This document shows, in pieces, positions 17,982-26,439 of a stretch of DNA of 64,000 nt; positions within the stretch are counted from its first letter, which is position 1, and each line of letters starts with the position of its first letter. The stretch lies in NCBI GenBank assembly GCA_964445985.1, contig CAYUMU010000016.1:26772-90771 (forward strand). The letters run 5' to 3'. The position numbers and the translations under genes are program-made. Below the pieces are notes generated by a model. That model was not told the origin of the DNA. It saw only the letters and a program-made list of their open reading frames with translations, and did no database searches. This DNA is from CAYUMU01 sp964445985 (GTDB lineage: Bacteria; Planctomycetota; Planctomycetia; Pirellulales; S012-138).

Positions 17982-18128
17982 CAATCGTCCTCCGGTATTT
18001 CAAGGGTTTTATTGGAACGAAAGTGGGGGCGGTTGTCCGCTCTCTCGACTCGCGGTTGTATTCTAGTGCTTGGTGCGCAAGGGCACCAACTACTTTGCTT
18101 CCACGGTCAACAGCGGTTCGAGTACCCC

Positions 18129-18950
18129 ATGAACGGCGCCGATGAGTTTACGGACTCGCCTGAGAGCATTCAGGCGGCACTTCGCGCGCGTCCCGCGGGG
18201 CGGGTGGCCGGCTATCAACGCTGGAGCGACTTGCTATTTGTGCATTGGCGGGTGCCGGTGGCGGAAATTGCCGCCAGGCTGCCGCCGGGGCTGGAAGTGG
18301 ATACGTTTAACGGCGAAGCCTGGCTCGGCCTGGTGCCGTTTCAAATGAGTGGTGTCCGGCCTTGGTGGTTTCCTTCGTTGCCGGGCATTTCAGCCTTTCC
18401 CGAAACCAACCTGCGAACGTATGTGCGGTGCGGCGGCGAACCGGGAGTGCATTTTTTTTCGCTGGAAGCTTCCAAGGCCCTGGCGGTATGGTTCGCGCGC
18501 TGGCGCTGGCACTTGCCGTATTGGCTGGCTCGAATGGAATTGCTGCGCGACGGAAATCGCAGGACGTATCGCAGCCAACGCGTGAAAACGGCAACAGCCA
18601 AGACGGCGATAACGCGGGGCGAAACGGCGCCAGAAGGCTTTGCCACGACTCCGCCCCCACCCGCGTATTGCCAGATCATCGCCGAATTGGGCGACAAACT
18701 TGCGTCGCCTGAGCCCGGCAGTTTGGAGTTCTTTCTGGTGGAGCGGTACTTGCTGTTCGCCAACAGCCCCGGTGGTTTGCGGCGAGGGCAGGTGCATCAT
18801 GTTCCCTATCCGGTGCGGCAAGCGCGCCTGGTGAGCATTGAACAATCGCTCAGCGCCGCGGCCGGATTTGGCACGTTGGGCGAGCCGGACCATGTGCTGT
18901 TCAGCCCCGGCGTGCGGGTCGAGGTCTTCCCGCTCACCACCATTGTCTAA
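18129..18950 (+). CDS. DUF2071 (YqjF-like) protein
   Basis: The 273-residue protein matches the DUF2071/YqjF family. Supporting parts are QRWSDLLFVHWRVPVAEIAARLPPGLEVDTFNG, AWLGLVPFQMSGVRPWW, and the NLRTYVRCGGEPGVHFFSLEA stretch, all characteristic of these acetoacetate-decarboxylase-like beta-barrel proteins. The C-terminal part has FLVERYLLFA. The biochemical role is not established for the family. The start was set at MNGADEF, because upstream sequence in frame overlaps the divergent oxidoreductase gene. Those two genes share a 147-bp divergent promoter region. Confidence 0.82.
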   Translation: MNGADEFTDSPESIQAALRARPAGRVAGYQRWSDLLFVHWRVPVAEIAARLPPGLEVDTFNGEAWLGLVPFQMSGVRPWWFPSLPGISAFPETNLRTYVRCGGEPGVHFFSLEASKALAVWFARWRWHLPYWLARMELLRDGNRRTYRSQRVKTATAKTAITRGETAPEGFATTPPPPAYCQIIAELGDKLASPEPGSLEFFLVERYLLFANSPGGLRRGQVHHVPYPVRQARLVSIEQSLSAAAGFGTLGEPDHVLFSPGVRVEVFPLTTIV

Positions 18951-19124
18951 CATCCCTTGGGTTGGCATCCATCAAGGAGCCCCAACCTGTCGCGGTTGGC
19001 GCTGCGCTGGCAGATCATGATAGCGATGTGCGCGGGAGCGGCCAGCGATGCGATGCCTGCATGACGGCCTCGGTCTGAATTTCACGGCTCATCCGGCCGC
19101 TAGCGACGCCGTCGAGAAAACGCC

Positions 19125-19153
19125 TTGACTGCGAATGCTAGCAAGGCTATTAG
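19125..19153 (+). promoter_or_regulatory. candidate sigma-70 promoter of the mre operon
   Basis: TTGACT (19125-19130), a 17-bp spacer and TATTAG (19148-19153) give a sigma-70-like promoter about 155 bp before mreB. The remainder of the 358-bp gap before mreB shows no gene. Confidence 0.55.
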
Positions 19154-19308
19154 CGTTCAACCGGTCTTCTTCGCGGCCGCGGTTTGCATTAGGGTGTGTC
19201 TCTGCCACAAAGTGCGCGGGGCAGGGTCCAAACCTTTGCAGGGCCGGCACTCGCAAACATTGGCCAATCATACAGATGCGCGCATGATGCCGCATTGCGG
19301 GAGCTGGG

Positions 19309-20355
19309 ATGCTTTCACGTTTTCTCACAACCACCGCCGATTTTGCCGTCGATCTTGGCACTGCCAATACGTTGATCGGTTCGCCCGGCCGTGGAGTGTT
19401 GCTCAATGAACCCTCGGTAGTCGCGGTGGAAACCGAGAGCCGGCGCGTGCTATCGGGCCGGTGCGCCGTGGGGCACTTGGCCCGTCAAATGCAAGGTCGC
19501 ACACCCGAAAGCATTACGGTGGTGCAGCCATTGCGGCAGGGCGTGGTGGCCGACTTTGCCGCCTGCGAAGCCATGTTGCGTTACTTCCTGGTGAAGCTGC
19601 GCCCGCAAAGATTCAGCAGTCGGCCGCGGTTGCTGATGGGCGTGCCGGGAGCCATTACGCCGGTGGAGAAGCGAGCGCTGTTCAACAGTGCCTTGCGGGC
19701 GGGGGCGGGGCAGGTGCTGCTCGTACCCGATGCCAAGGCCGCGGCCATAGGCGCGGGGCTGCCCATTGCCGAGCCGGTGGCCAATTTGATTTGCGATATT
19801 GGCAGCGGCACGACCGAAGTGGCCATCATCACGCTGGGCGACGTGGCGGCCAGCCAATCGATTCGCGTGGGCGGCGAGTCGATGGATCAAGCGATTATGG
19901 ACTATCTCCGCCGAAATTACAGCCTGCAGATCGGCGCCGGGGCGGCCGAGCAACTCAAGCTCGAGATCGGCAGTGCCTGGGCACTGGACGAAGAACAGAC
20001 CGCCCTCGTTCGCGGCGTGGACATCGTGGGCGGAATGCCGCGAAAGGCCACGGTAACCAGCGAAGAAATCCGCGACGCTTTGCTGGAACCTTTGGATCGG
20101 ATTGTCGAAGCCATTCGCGGCACGGTCGATGCGTGCTCCGCGGAGTTGGCCGGCGATCTGGTGGACCAGGGGCTCGTGCTGGCGGGTGGAGGAGCCAGGC
20201 TGCAGGGGTTGGATCACTACCTAACCGAACGGACGGGCCTGCCGACCCGCGTGGCTCCCAATCCCGACGAAGCGGTGATTACCGGCGTGCTGCGTTGTTT
20301 ACAGAACTTGCCGCTTTGGCGAAGCAGCCTGGAGTCGAGCGATGACGAAATCTGA
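19309..20355 (+). CDS. mreB: rod-shape determining protein MreB
   Basis: The 348-residue bacterial actin homologue organises the cell-wall elongation machinery at the membrane. The phosphate-1 motif is AVDLGTANTLIG and phosphate-2 is LICDIGSGTTEVAII. The adenosine motif is LVLAGGGARLQGLDHYL, and connecting segments VVQPLRQGVVADF and GVPGAITPVEKRAL are all as in MreB. An N-terminal short hydrophobic/basic stretch (MLSRFLTTT) could help membrane contact. GGGAG precedes the ATG. It overlaps mreC by 14 bp, and the operon continues mreC-mreD-PBP2. FtsZ-type division genes are not in this window. Confidence 0.95.
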   Translation: MLSRFLTTTADFAVDLGTANTLIGSPGRGVLLNEPSVVAVETESRRVLSGRCAVGHLARQMQGRTPESITVVQPLRQGVVADFAACEAMLRYFLVKLRPQRFSSRPRLLMGVPGAITPVEKRALFNSALRAGAGQVLLVPDAKAAAIGAGLPIAEPVANLICDIGSGTTEVAIITLGDVAASQSIRVGGESMDQAIMDYLRRNYSLQIGAGAAEQLKLEIGSAWALDEEQTALVRGVDIVGGMPRKATVTSEEIRDALLEPLDRIVEAIRGTVDACSAELAGDLVDQGLVLAGGGARLQGLDHYLTERTGLPTRVAPNPDEAVITGVLRCLQNLPLWRSSLESSDDEI

Positions 20356-21319
20356 GTCGCCTCGCGAGGCTGCCCTCGCCGTGCAAAACTATGTGTTCGC
20401 ATGTGGGCTGTTGGCGGCGGCCGCGCTGGCCATGCTGCCCGCCCATGTTTCCGATAAGATTCGAGCCTCGTGGCACACCGGCTTGCGACCCGGTCTCACC
20501 ATCGCCGGCATGGCTCGCAACTGGACGGGCGACAACCTGGGTTGGCTGGCCCAGGCAAAACAACAGGCGGAAAGTGCCCAAGGCATGGCCGACGAACTGG
20601 CCCTCTTGCGAGAGCAGCGCGCCGAACTGCAAGCCCGCGTTGCCCTATTGAGCGGCCGATTGCATGCCGTGCAAGACGCATCGCAACGACAAGGCTCGTT
20701 GTTGCGTGATGAACTGGTGCCGGCTCGTCTGCTGGGTTTGCAGTCGCAACACCTCTTGCAGCAACATGGCCTGTTGAGCCTGCAAGCTTCGCAGGGGGTG
20801 GCGCCGGGCGATTACGTGGTGGAGAGCGCCGAGTGCGTGGTGGATGTGGGCGGCCGCGTGGGAGTGGCGCCGGGTATGTTGGTTGCCGCTGGCATGCAGG
20901 TTCGAGGAAAGTTGCTGGAAGTGGGCCATCAAACTAGCACCTTCTTACCGGTTCGAGCTGCTCGATATCGCGACGTGGTGCGGCTGGGAACCATGCACGA
21001 GGGCGAATTGCGGCTGGTGGCCAAAGGTATTTTGGAAGGTACGGGCGAACCACTTTGCCAGATCAAAATGGTGGATCTAACCGCGCCCGTGGCCCCGGGC
21101 GACTTTGTGTTCACCAGTCTGGAAGACGCTCCCGGCGAGCAAGCTTTATGGTATGGCAACGTGGTGGACGTTCGTCAAACGCCCGGCCAGCCTCACTGGG
21201 AAATCGCGATGCAGCCAGCCACCGACAACGGCTTTACCCCCTTGGCCGTGGTGCGGCGTTCGCTTGACGATACTTCATCGGGAGATGACCGGCTGGCGAA
21301 TTCAGGATTTTCGAACTGA
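20342..21319 (+). CDS. mreC: rod-shape determining protein MreC
   Basis: This 325-residue elongasome protein has a short cytoplasmic N-terminus, then a membrane helix (FACGLLAAAALAMLPAHV). An extracytoplasmic coiled coil follows (around residues 75-110, ADELALLREQRAELQARVALL), then the beta-barrel MreC domain. The latter includes LQASQGVAPGDYVV and VGVAPGMLVAAGMQVRGKLLEVG. The sequence is divergent from proteobacterial MreC. The assignment rests on fold layout plus its place between mreB and mreD. It overlaps the mreB end by 14 bp, which implies translational coupling. Confidence 0.85.
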   Translation: MTKSESPREAALAVQNYVFACGLLAAAALAMLPAHVSDKIRASWHTGLRPGLTIAGMARNWTGDNLGWLAQAKQQAESAQGMADELALLREQRAELQARVALLSGRLHAVQDASQRQGSLLRDELVPARLLGLQSQHLLQQHGLLSLQASQGVAPGDYVVESAECVVDVGGRVGVAPGMLVAAGMQVRGKLLEVGHQTSTFLPVRAARYRDVVRLGTMHEGELRLVAKGILEGTGEPLCQIKMVDLTAPVAPGDFVFTSLEDAPGEQALWYGNVVDVRQTPGQPHWEIAMQPATDNGFTPLAVVRRSLDDTSSGDDRLANSGFSN

Positions 21320-21333
21320 CAATTCTGCAGGCC

Positions 21334-21897
21334 GTGGAGAACTTTGTTGAACTGAAGTTTGACCGCGGTTTGCCTTGTGGCGTGGTGGCGATGGATTACT
21401 TCTTACTGTTTTCGGCGTTGTATTTGCTTAGCGCGGCCCAGTTGGCATTGGCGCCGGCGCTCGCCCTGGGGCAGGCGACTCCCAATTTTCTGGCGGCCGC
21501 CGCGGGCGTTTGGATGCTGGCATTTCGCGACGAACGCAGCCTGGTGGCGGCCTCGCTGTGGGGTCTCGCGGCCGATATGGCAAGCGGCGGTCGGCTAGGG
21601 CCGGCCATGGCCGTTTATCTACTGATGGCGTTTGCTTTGCTACGTCTGCGACCGCCTGCTCCCTTGCCGGGTTGGCTGCTCATGGCAGCCGCGTGTCTGG
21701 CCGTCATGGTCATCACTTTGGCCGAGACCGCCGCCCGCGCGGCGTTGAACGGTGCACTGAGCTTAGAGACGCTGTGGCCGTTGTGGTGGGGAACGGGAGT
21801 CTATTCGGCAATCATGGCGGGCGGGATCATGTTTCTGGTTCGCAGCGCGGTCGCCATCTTTGGAGCCGATGAGCCTGCGCCTTGGGGCGCTGGCTAA
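21334..21897 (+). CDS. mreD: rod-shape determining protein MreD-like membrane protein
   Basis: This polytopic membrane protein of up to 187 residues has about five hydrophobic helices, for example FLLFSALYLLSAAQLALAPAL and WLLMAAACLAVMVITLAETA. It sits exactly where mreD is expected, 14 bp after mreC and overlapping the PBP2 gene. Sequence conservation of MreD is low, so the call relies mainly on operon position and topology. The GTG start shown gives a 19-residue pre-helix; the ATG at 21391 (MDYFLLF) is a plausible alternative start. Confidence 0.75.
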   Translation: MENFVELKFDRGLPCGVVAMDYFLLFSALYLLSAAQLALAPALALGQATPNFLAAAAGVWMLAFRDERSLVAASLWGLAADMASGGRLGPAMAVYLLMAFALLRLRPPAPLPGWLLMAAACLAVMVITLAETAARAALNGALSLETLWPLWWGTGVYSAIMAGGIMFLVRSAVAIFGADEPAPWGAG

Positions 21898-24131
21898 CCG
21901 GCCGTTCTTCCCTCGTGTCTGGTTGGTGCTCGCGAATCGTGTCGCAAATTACCGCTTCTCATTCCGAAGTTGCTTCCGCGCGGGAGTGGTCCGCGGCCGT
22001 TCCTGAGCGGGCTCGGCCAGCGCTGGGACTTGGCTTTGCTGGCCGTTCGCGCCTGCTGCTGGCGGTGTTTGCCCTGGCACTCTTGGTGGTGGGCCTGCGA
22101 TTAGTGCAACTGGAAGCCAGCCTGGGCGAGGACTATCGCCGCGCGGCCTTAATCCCCGTTGAGACCAGGGAAAACCTGCCGGCCGCGCGAGGGCGAATCT
22201 TAGCCCGTGATGGTACGGTGTTGGCATTCGACAAGCCGACCGCCGCGCTGACCATGCACTACCGCTACTTGCAGTTGCCTCCCGACGAAAGCTGGCTGCG
22301 GCGGCAGGCGCGCATGAAGCTTCCTCGCGGCGAGCGAGGCATTCCAGAAAAGGTACGCGCCGCCGAGGCACGGTTCGAAATAGAACTGGACTCGCTCCAC
22401 GCGCGCCTTGGTGAACTTTGCCAGGTGTCGTCCGAAACCTGGGAGGCTCGGCGGCTGCGGATCACCCGCCAGGTGACTTCCATGGCTGCTAGTGTGAACG
22501 AACGCCGGCGGCAGAAGTGGGCAGAGCGTCGCGAGAAGCAGCGACTGCCCGATACGCGTGATTCCTGGTTCGGCAGGGCAATGAACCGTCTGCAAGACCT
22601 GCTCGAAGCCGAATCGGCCGGAGAGCCGGCGCCGATTGTGATTGCCGAAGAACTGGCGTTCCATGTGTTGGCCGACGATTTGCCCCTGGCCGCGGCCGCC
22701 GCTATTGAGAGCCGGCCAGATGACTTTCCCCAGGTACAGGTGATCACGCGTACCCGGCGTTACTATCCTCAGGGAAGTCTGGCGGCACACGTGATCGGTT
22801 ACCTGGGGTCAGCCGATCATCCGCAGGCCGACGGTCAAGCAGCGCCGCACGACCCACCGTGGGTGGGAAAGCAAGGTGTTGAGGCTGCCTACGAACCCAT
22901 GTTGGCTGGTCGGAGCGGATCGGAAACGCGATATAGCAATCGCAGCGGCGAACTGTTGGGAAGGGCGTTGATTGCCGAGCCGCAACCGGGGGGCGATATT
23001 GTGCTGACGCTCGACCCCGCTCTACAACACAGCGTCGAAAGCCTGATCGCTAGCGCTGTCGAGCGCAACCGGCAGTTAGCCCGCGATGCCATGGCGGATG
23101 CGGCCGGAGGCGCCATCGTGGTGATCGATGTGGAGCGGGGTAACCTCCTGGCGGCGGCCTCCGCGCCAAGCTTCGATCCCGGCGCGTTCATGCGGGGCGA
23201 CTCCGGTGAAATCGACCCGCTCCTGACCGCGGCCGACCATCCCCTCTTCAATCGCTTTAGCCAGATGGCCCAACCGCCGGGCTCGGTCTTCAAAATGGTC
23301 ACGGGGGCAGCCGCCATGGAACGCGGCGTGCTCGAGCCCGAAGAACACTTCTACTGCCAAGGCTTCTTGAACAACGCGGGTGGGCATCGTTGCGCCATTT
23401 TCTTGCAGCATGGCGTCGGCCACGGCGAACTGGCGCTCGAGGGCGCCCTGGCCGAAAGTTGCAATGTATTCTTCTTCCGGGCGGCCCAGCGCGTTGGCTC
23501 CGAGGCCTTAACGCACTGGGCCCATCGACTGGGCTACGGACAGGCCACCGGTTGCGACCTGCCCGGTGAAGCCAGCGGCAACGTGCCCAACGCCCGCGCG
23601 GCCACCGCGGACCAACCTTGGCGGGAAGGCGACACGCTGGGCTTTGCCATCGGACAAGGGACCCTCACCGCAACACCCCTGCAGGTGGCCGTGATGACGG
23701 CCGCCATTGCGAATGGCGGGATGCTCGTGAAGCCGCATGTTGTGGCCAGGGTGGGGCTCGCACATCGGCTAGGAAGCGATGAGAACGTGCCCTCCACGCC
23801 CGAGGTGGTTGCCGAGCCGATCGAGGGCCTGCGGACAGAAACGCTGCAAGCCCTGCGAGAAGGCATGGAGCAAGCCGTGCGGCATCCTCGCGGAACGGCT
23901 TACGCGGCCTTGGGCCAACTCCCCTTCCCCGTGGCTGGCAAGACGGGCACCGCCGAGGTGGGTGGGAACGCGGCTTCCCATGCCTGGTTTGCCGGTTACG
24001 CGCCCGCCGACCACCCGCAAGTTGCGATCGTGGTGGTGTTGGAGCATGGCGGCAGTGGCGGCGCTACGGCTTCGCTGATCGCCGCGCGTACGCTCGATCG
24101 CATGCAGCGCTTGGGATACTTTCGCCGCTAG
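21882..24131 (+). CDS. mrdA: penicillin-binding protein 2 (elongation transpeptidase)
   Basis: The 749-residue class B PBP cross-links peptidoglycan during elongation. A membrane helix near residues 56-72 (RLLLAVFALALLVVGLRL) is followed by the dimerisation domain with ENLPAARGRILARDG. All transpeptidase motifs are present: SVFK (active Ser468, Lys471), SCN (526-528) and KTG (687-689). Between residues about 133 and 245 there is a long, charged, probably helical insertion absent from E. coli PBP2. It starts at TTG inside mreD. No rodA glycosyltransferase gene follows, so that partner must be elsewhere. Intact motifs argue for active peptidoglycan synthesis. Confidence 0.93.
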   Translation: MGRWLTGRSSLVSGWCSRIVSQITASHSEVASAREWSAAVPERARPALGLGFAGRSRLLLAVFALALLVVGLRLVQLEASLGEDYRRAALIPVETRENLPAARGRILARDGTVLAFDKPTAALTMHYRYLQLPPDESWLRRQARMKLPRGERGIPEKVRAAEARFEIELDSLHARLGELCQVSSETWEARRLRITRQVTSMAASVNERRRQKWAERREKQRLPDTRDSWFGRAMNRLQDLLEAESAGEPAPIVIAEELAFHVLADDLPLAAAAAIESRPDDFPQVQVITRTRRYYPQGSLAAHVIGYLGSADHPQADGQAAPHDPPWVGKQGVEAAYEPMLAGRSGSETRYSNRSGELLGRALIAEPQPGGDIVLTLDPALQHSVESLIASAVERNRQLARDAMADAAGGAIVVIDVERGNLLAAASAPSFDPGAFMRGDSGEIDPLLTAADHPLFNRFSQMAQPPGSVFKMVTGAAAMERGVLEPEEHFYCQGFLNNAGGHRCAIFLQHGVGHGELALEGALAESCNVFFFRAAQRVGSEALTHWAHRLGYGQATGCDLPGEASGNVPNARAATADQPWREGDTLGFAIGQGTLTATPLQVAVMTAAIANGGMLVKPHVVARVGLAHRLGSDENVPSTPEVVAEPIEGLRTETLQALREGMEQAVRHPRGTAYAALGQLPFPVAGKTGTAEVGGNAASHAWFAGYAPADHPQVAIVVVLEHGGSGGATASLIAARTLDRMQRLGYFRR

Positions 24132-24209
24132 ACGCGATCGGTGCGACAAATCGCCTGTCTGCCAACATTTCCTGGAAGTGGTGAATTGCACGAACGGATG
24201 GCCCGTGCT

Positions 24210-24240
24210 CCGCCCTGGGTGGGCGGTTCGCCGGTTTGCT
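24210..24240 (+). terminator. probable terminator of the mre operon
   Basis: The stem CCGCCC/GGGCGG (24210-24215 with 24221-24226) has a 5-nt loop and a T-rich tail (TTTGCTTTATTTTATT from 24234). It lies 80 bp after the PBP2 stop and before the convergent gene. Confidence 0.55.
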
Positions 24241-24245
24241 TTATT

Positions 24246-25208
24246 TTATTGGCCGCTTGGCTCGGCGGGCATGGGCAGGTGCAAATCCACGCGATTATGC
24301 ATGGTACAGAGACCGTAACGTCGGCCGTCAAACACCCACATGCCGCTCGATTTGTCTTCAGCGATAGGGAATAGCGGGTTGCCTGCGAACTTGCTCCAGT
24401 GGATCAAGTCGCTGGAAACCGCCACGCCCGTGCCCCACAGGCGCGGGAGCGTTTCGCTACCCGTGCCATGCAACAAGGCATAGTATTTTCCCTGATATTT
24501 GATGACCTGATTGAGCGCGATCATGAGCTTGTCGTACGGTTGCGGGCCAGGCTTCAGAACGGGCTCGTCTTGCACATTGGTCCAAACCTTGCGGTCTTTG
24601 CTGGTGGCGAGCCATACACCTGCGTCGCGTCGTTCGTAGAACAAATACCACACGCCGTCTTCCACCATGGCAAAGGGTGTTCCAAAGGGTCCGGCGGGAA
24701 TGGGCTCACCGTTTGCCAGGCGAACATCGAGGGTGCCTTCGCGCTTCCATTCAACCCCATCGGGCGAAGTCAGCATTTGAGCCTGGTCCCCCTCGCCTTC
24801 GGCAAACATGTAGTAAGTTCCCTCATGCTTGAGGACCATCATGTCTTCCACCCAGTGTGCTTTGTAGATCGGGTTCTTAGGATGCCGCGTCCAATGCTTA
24901 CAGTCTTGGCTGGTAGCTAGCCCGAGCATTTTTTGGCCCTCGCGCGTGCCATCGTAGCCGGTGTACCACATGCGGTACTCACGTCCCTCTCTTATGATCC
25001 AGCCCCGCTCGCGGATTCGCGCATCCCAGTGGCCTTCGCCGGCGGCCTTAAAGACCGGGTTTCCCCAGTAGGAACCGAACTCGACCAGCTCACGCGGCAC
25101 CTGGTCGGTAATCGCCGAGTCTTTGGCAGTCGGCGATTGCGCGGCGACAAAAGAAGGAACGATGAAAAGCAACGCTGCTGCCAAACTTCGATGCAAAATT
25201 AGCGTCAT
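24246..25208 (-). CDS. secreted five-bladed beta-propeller glycosidase-like protein
   Basis: The 320-residue protein has a Sec signal peptide (LILHRSLAAALLFIVPSFVAAQ). Repeated propeller blades of the GH43/GH32/GH130-like type follow: RMWYTGYDG, LGLATSQDCKHWTRHPKNPI, YYMFAEGEGDQAQMLTSPDGVEWKR, VWYLFYERRDAGVWLATSKDRKVW and GVAVSSDLIHWSKFAGNP. Each 'S-D-G/L-x-x-W' turn marks a blade. This is the pattern of exported planctomycete carbohydrate-active proteins, but the catalytic acids cannot be assigned with certainty and the substrate is unknown. The start at MTLILHRS was chosen because it opens the signal peptide directly. Confidence 0.75.
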   Translation of the reverse strand: MTLILHRSLAAALLFIVPSFVAAQSPTAKDSAITDQVPRELVEFGSYWGNPVFKAAGEGHWDARIRERGWIIREGREYRMWYTGYDGTREGQKMLGLATSQDCKHWTRHPKNPIYKAHWVEDMMVLKHEGTYYMFAEGEGDQAQMLTSPDGVEWKREGTLDVRLANGEPIPAGPFGTPFAMVEDGVWYLFYERRDAGVWLATSKDRKVWTNVQDEPVLKPGPQPYDKLMIALNQVIKYQGKYYALLHGTGSETLPRLWGTGVAVSSDLIHWSKFAGNPLFPIAEDKSSGMWVFDGRRYGLCTMHNRVDLHLPMPAEPSGQ

Positions 25209-25502
25209 GATCGGCGAATCCGCGGGGGTTAGGAGGGGGGAGCACAGCGGCGTTTGCGGGCCGGAGGAATGAATGTTGGCCATTATAACCGGAATAATCG
25301 CGTAAGGCGTTCCCGCCCTGCGTTCACAAATGAATCTTCCCGGCCGACATCGAAGGCCAAAGCGGCGTAGAGTTTCCCTTGAAGTATTACGAAATAGGGA
25401 AAGTCTCGGGTCACTCGTCAGGCGATGTTCTCGCCGACGTGCGGCGGCCCGATCGATCGCTCCCCACCGAATTCCTGGCTGCTAACATCGGCGAACTGTC
25501 CC

Positions 25503-26426
25503 ATGCAAAAGGCCCAATTCGATCTCCACGATACGGTAGAACGCAGCCACTGGTGGTTTGTGGCGCGGAGAGCCATCGTTCGCTCTATCGTGGAAGAAGT
25601 TCTGCCCTCGCGCAGCGGTAAGAAGATCGTAGATGTGGGCTGCGGCACGGGGGGCAATCTGGCCGACCTGGCCAACGATTACCAATGCCTGGGAATCGAT
25701 ACTTCAGAAGACGCCATTCGTCTGGCGCGCCAACGGTTCCCTCAAATTCCATTCATTTGCGGCCGGGCGCCGGCCGACTTGGAAGGCGCGGCGGCGACCG
25801 CGGATCTCTTCCTGCTGATGGATGTGCTCGAGCATGTGCCCGACGACTTTCTCATGTTCTCGGAGTTGCTCGCGGCCGCCCGTTCGGGAGCGCAGTTTCT
25901 GATCACGGTGCCTGCCGACATGGCTTTGTGGAGCCCTCACGACGAGGCCTTTGGCCATTACCGGCGGTACGATCGCCAGCGGCTATCGGCTATTTGGAAG
26001 GGCCTGCCAGTCCGGGTGCGACTGCTGTCGCATTTCAATTCGCGGCTGTATCCCATCGTGCGCGCGATCCGCCAGCGCAATCGTCAAAAACACAGCACGG
26101 CTGGCGCGGCCGGAACCGATTTCAAACTGCCATCGCGGTCGATCAATTGGTTGCTGCGAGCGATCTTTCAAGCCGAGCAGAAGCGACTGCTGGGCGTTCT
26201 CCACGGACGCGAAGGTTACCGCCGCGGCGTCAGCTTGCTGGCCCTGGTGCAACGCCAGGTGGGCAAAATTGAGCCGCGCGCGATTCCTGCGGAGTTGGCG
26301 GAGCGCGACGTTCAAATGCCTGCAAGTCCGACGGCGCCTCAGCAGGCCAGCGCTGCCGCGCGCGACGATGCGCTGTTGCCGGTGGGCTCGCAGTCCCCTG
26401 GGGTAGAATCTTTCGCGCATCCCTGA
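25503..26426 (+). CDS. class I SAM-dependent methyltransferase
   Basis: This 307-residue protein contains a complete methyltransferase domain of the UbiE/COQ5-like fold. SAM motif I is IVDVGCGTGGNLADLA; the acidic loop is CLGIDTSEDAIRLARQRF. Motif IV is LFLLMDVLEHVPDDFLMFSELLAAARSGAQFLITVPA. The segment HWWFVARRAIVRSIV before the domain is shared by methyltransferases in polysaccharide or lipid-linked oligosaccharide loci. A basic C-terminal region (RLYPIVRAIRQRNRQKH) could associate with membrane. The methyl acceptor is unknown. The start at MQKAQFD is the best fit, though no clear ribosome binding site is visible. Confidence 0.85.
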   Translation: MQKAQFDLHDTVERSHWWFVARRAIVRSIVEEVLPSRSGKKIVDVGCGTGGNLADLANDYQCLGIDTSEDAIRLARQRFPQIPFICGRAPADLEGAAATADLFLLMDVLEHVPDDFLMFSELLAAARSGAQFLITVPADMALWSPHDEAFGHYRRYDRQRLSAIWKGLPVRVRLLSHFNSRLYPIVRAIRQRNRQKHSTAGAAGTDFKLPSRSINWLLRAIFQAEQKRLLGVLHGREGYRRGVSLLALVQRQVGKIEPRAIPAELAERDVQMPASPTAPQQASAAARDDALLPVGSQSPGVESFAHP

Positions 26427-26439
26427 ACAGGCGCGAAGC

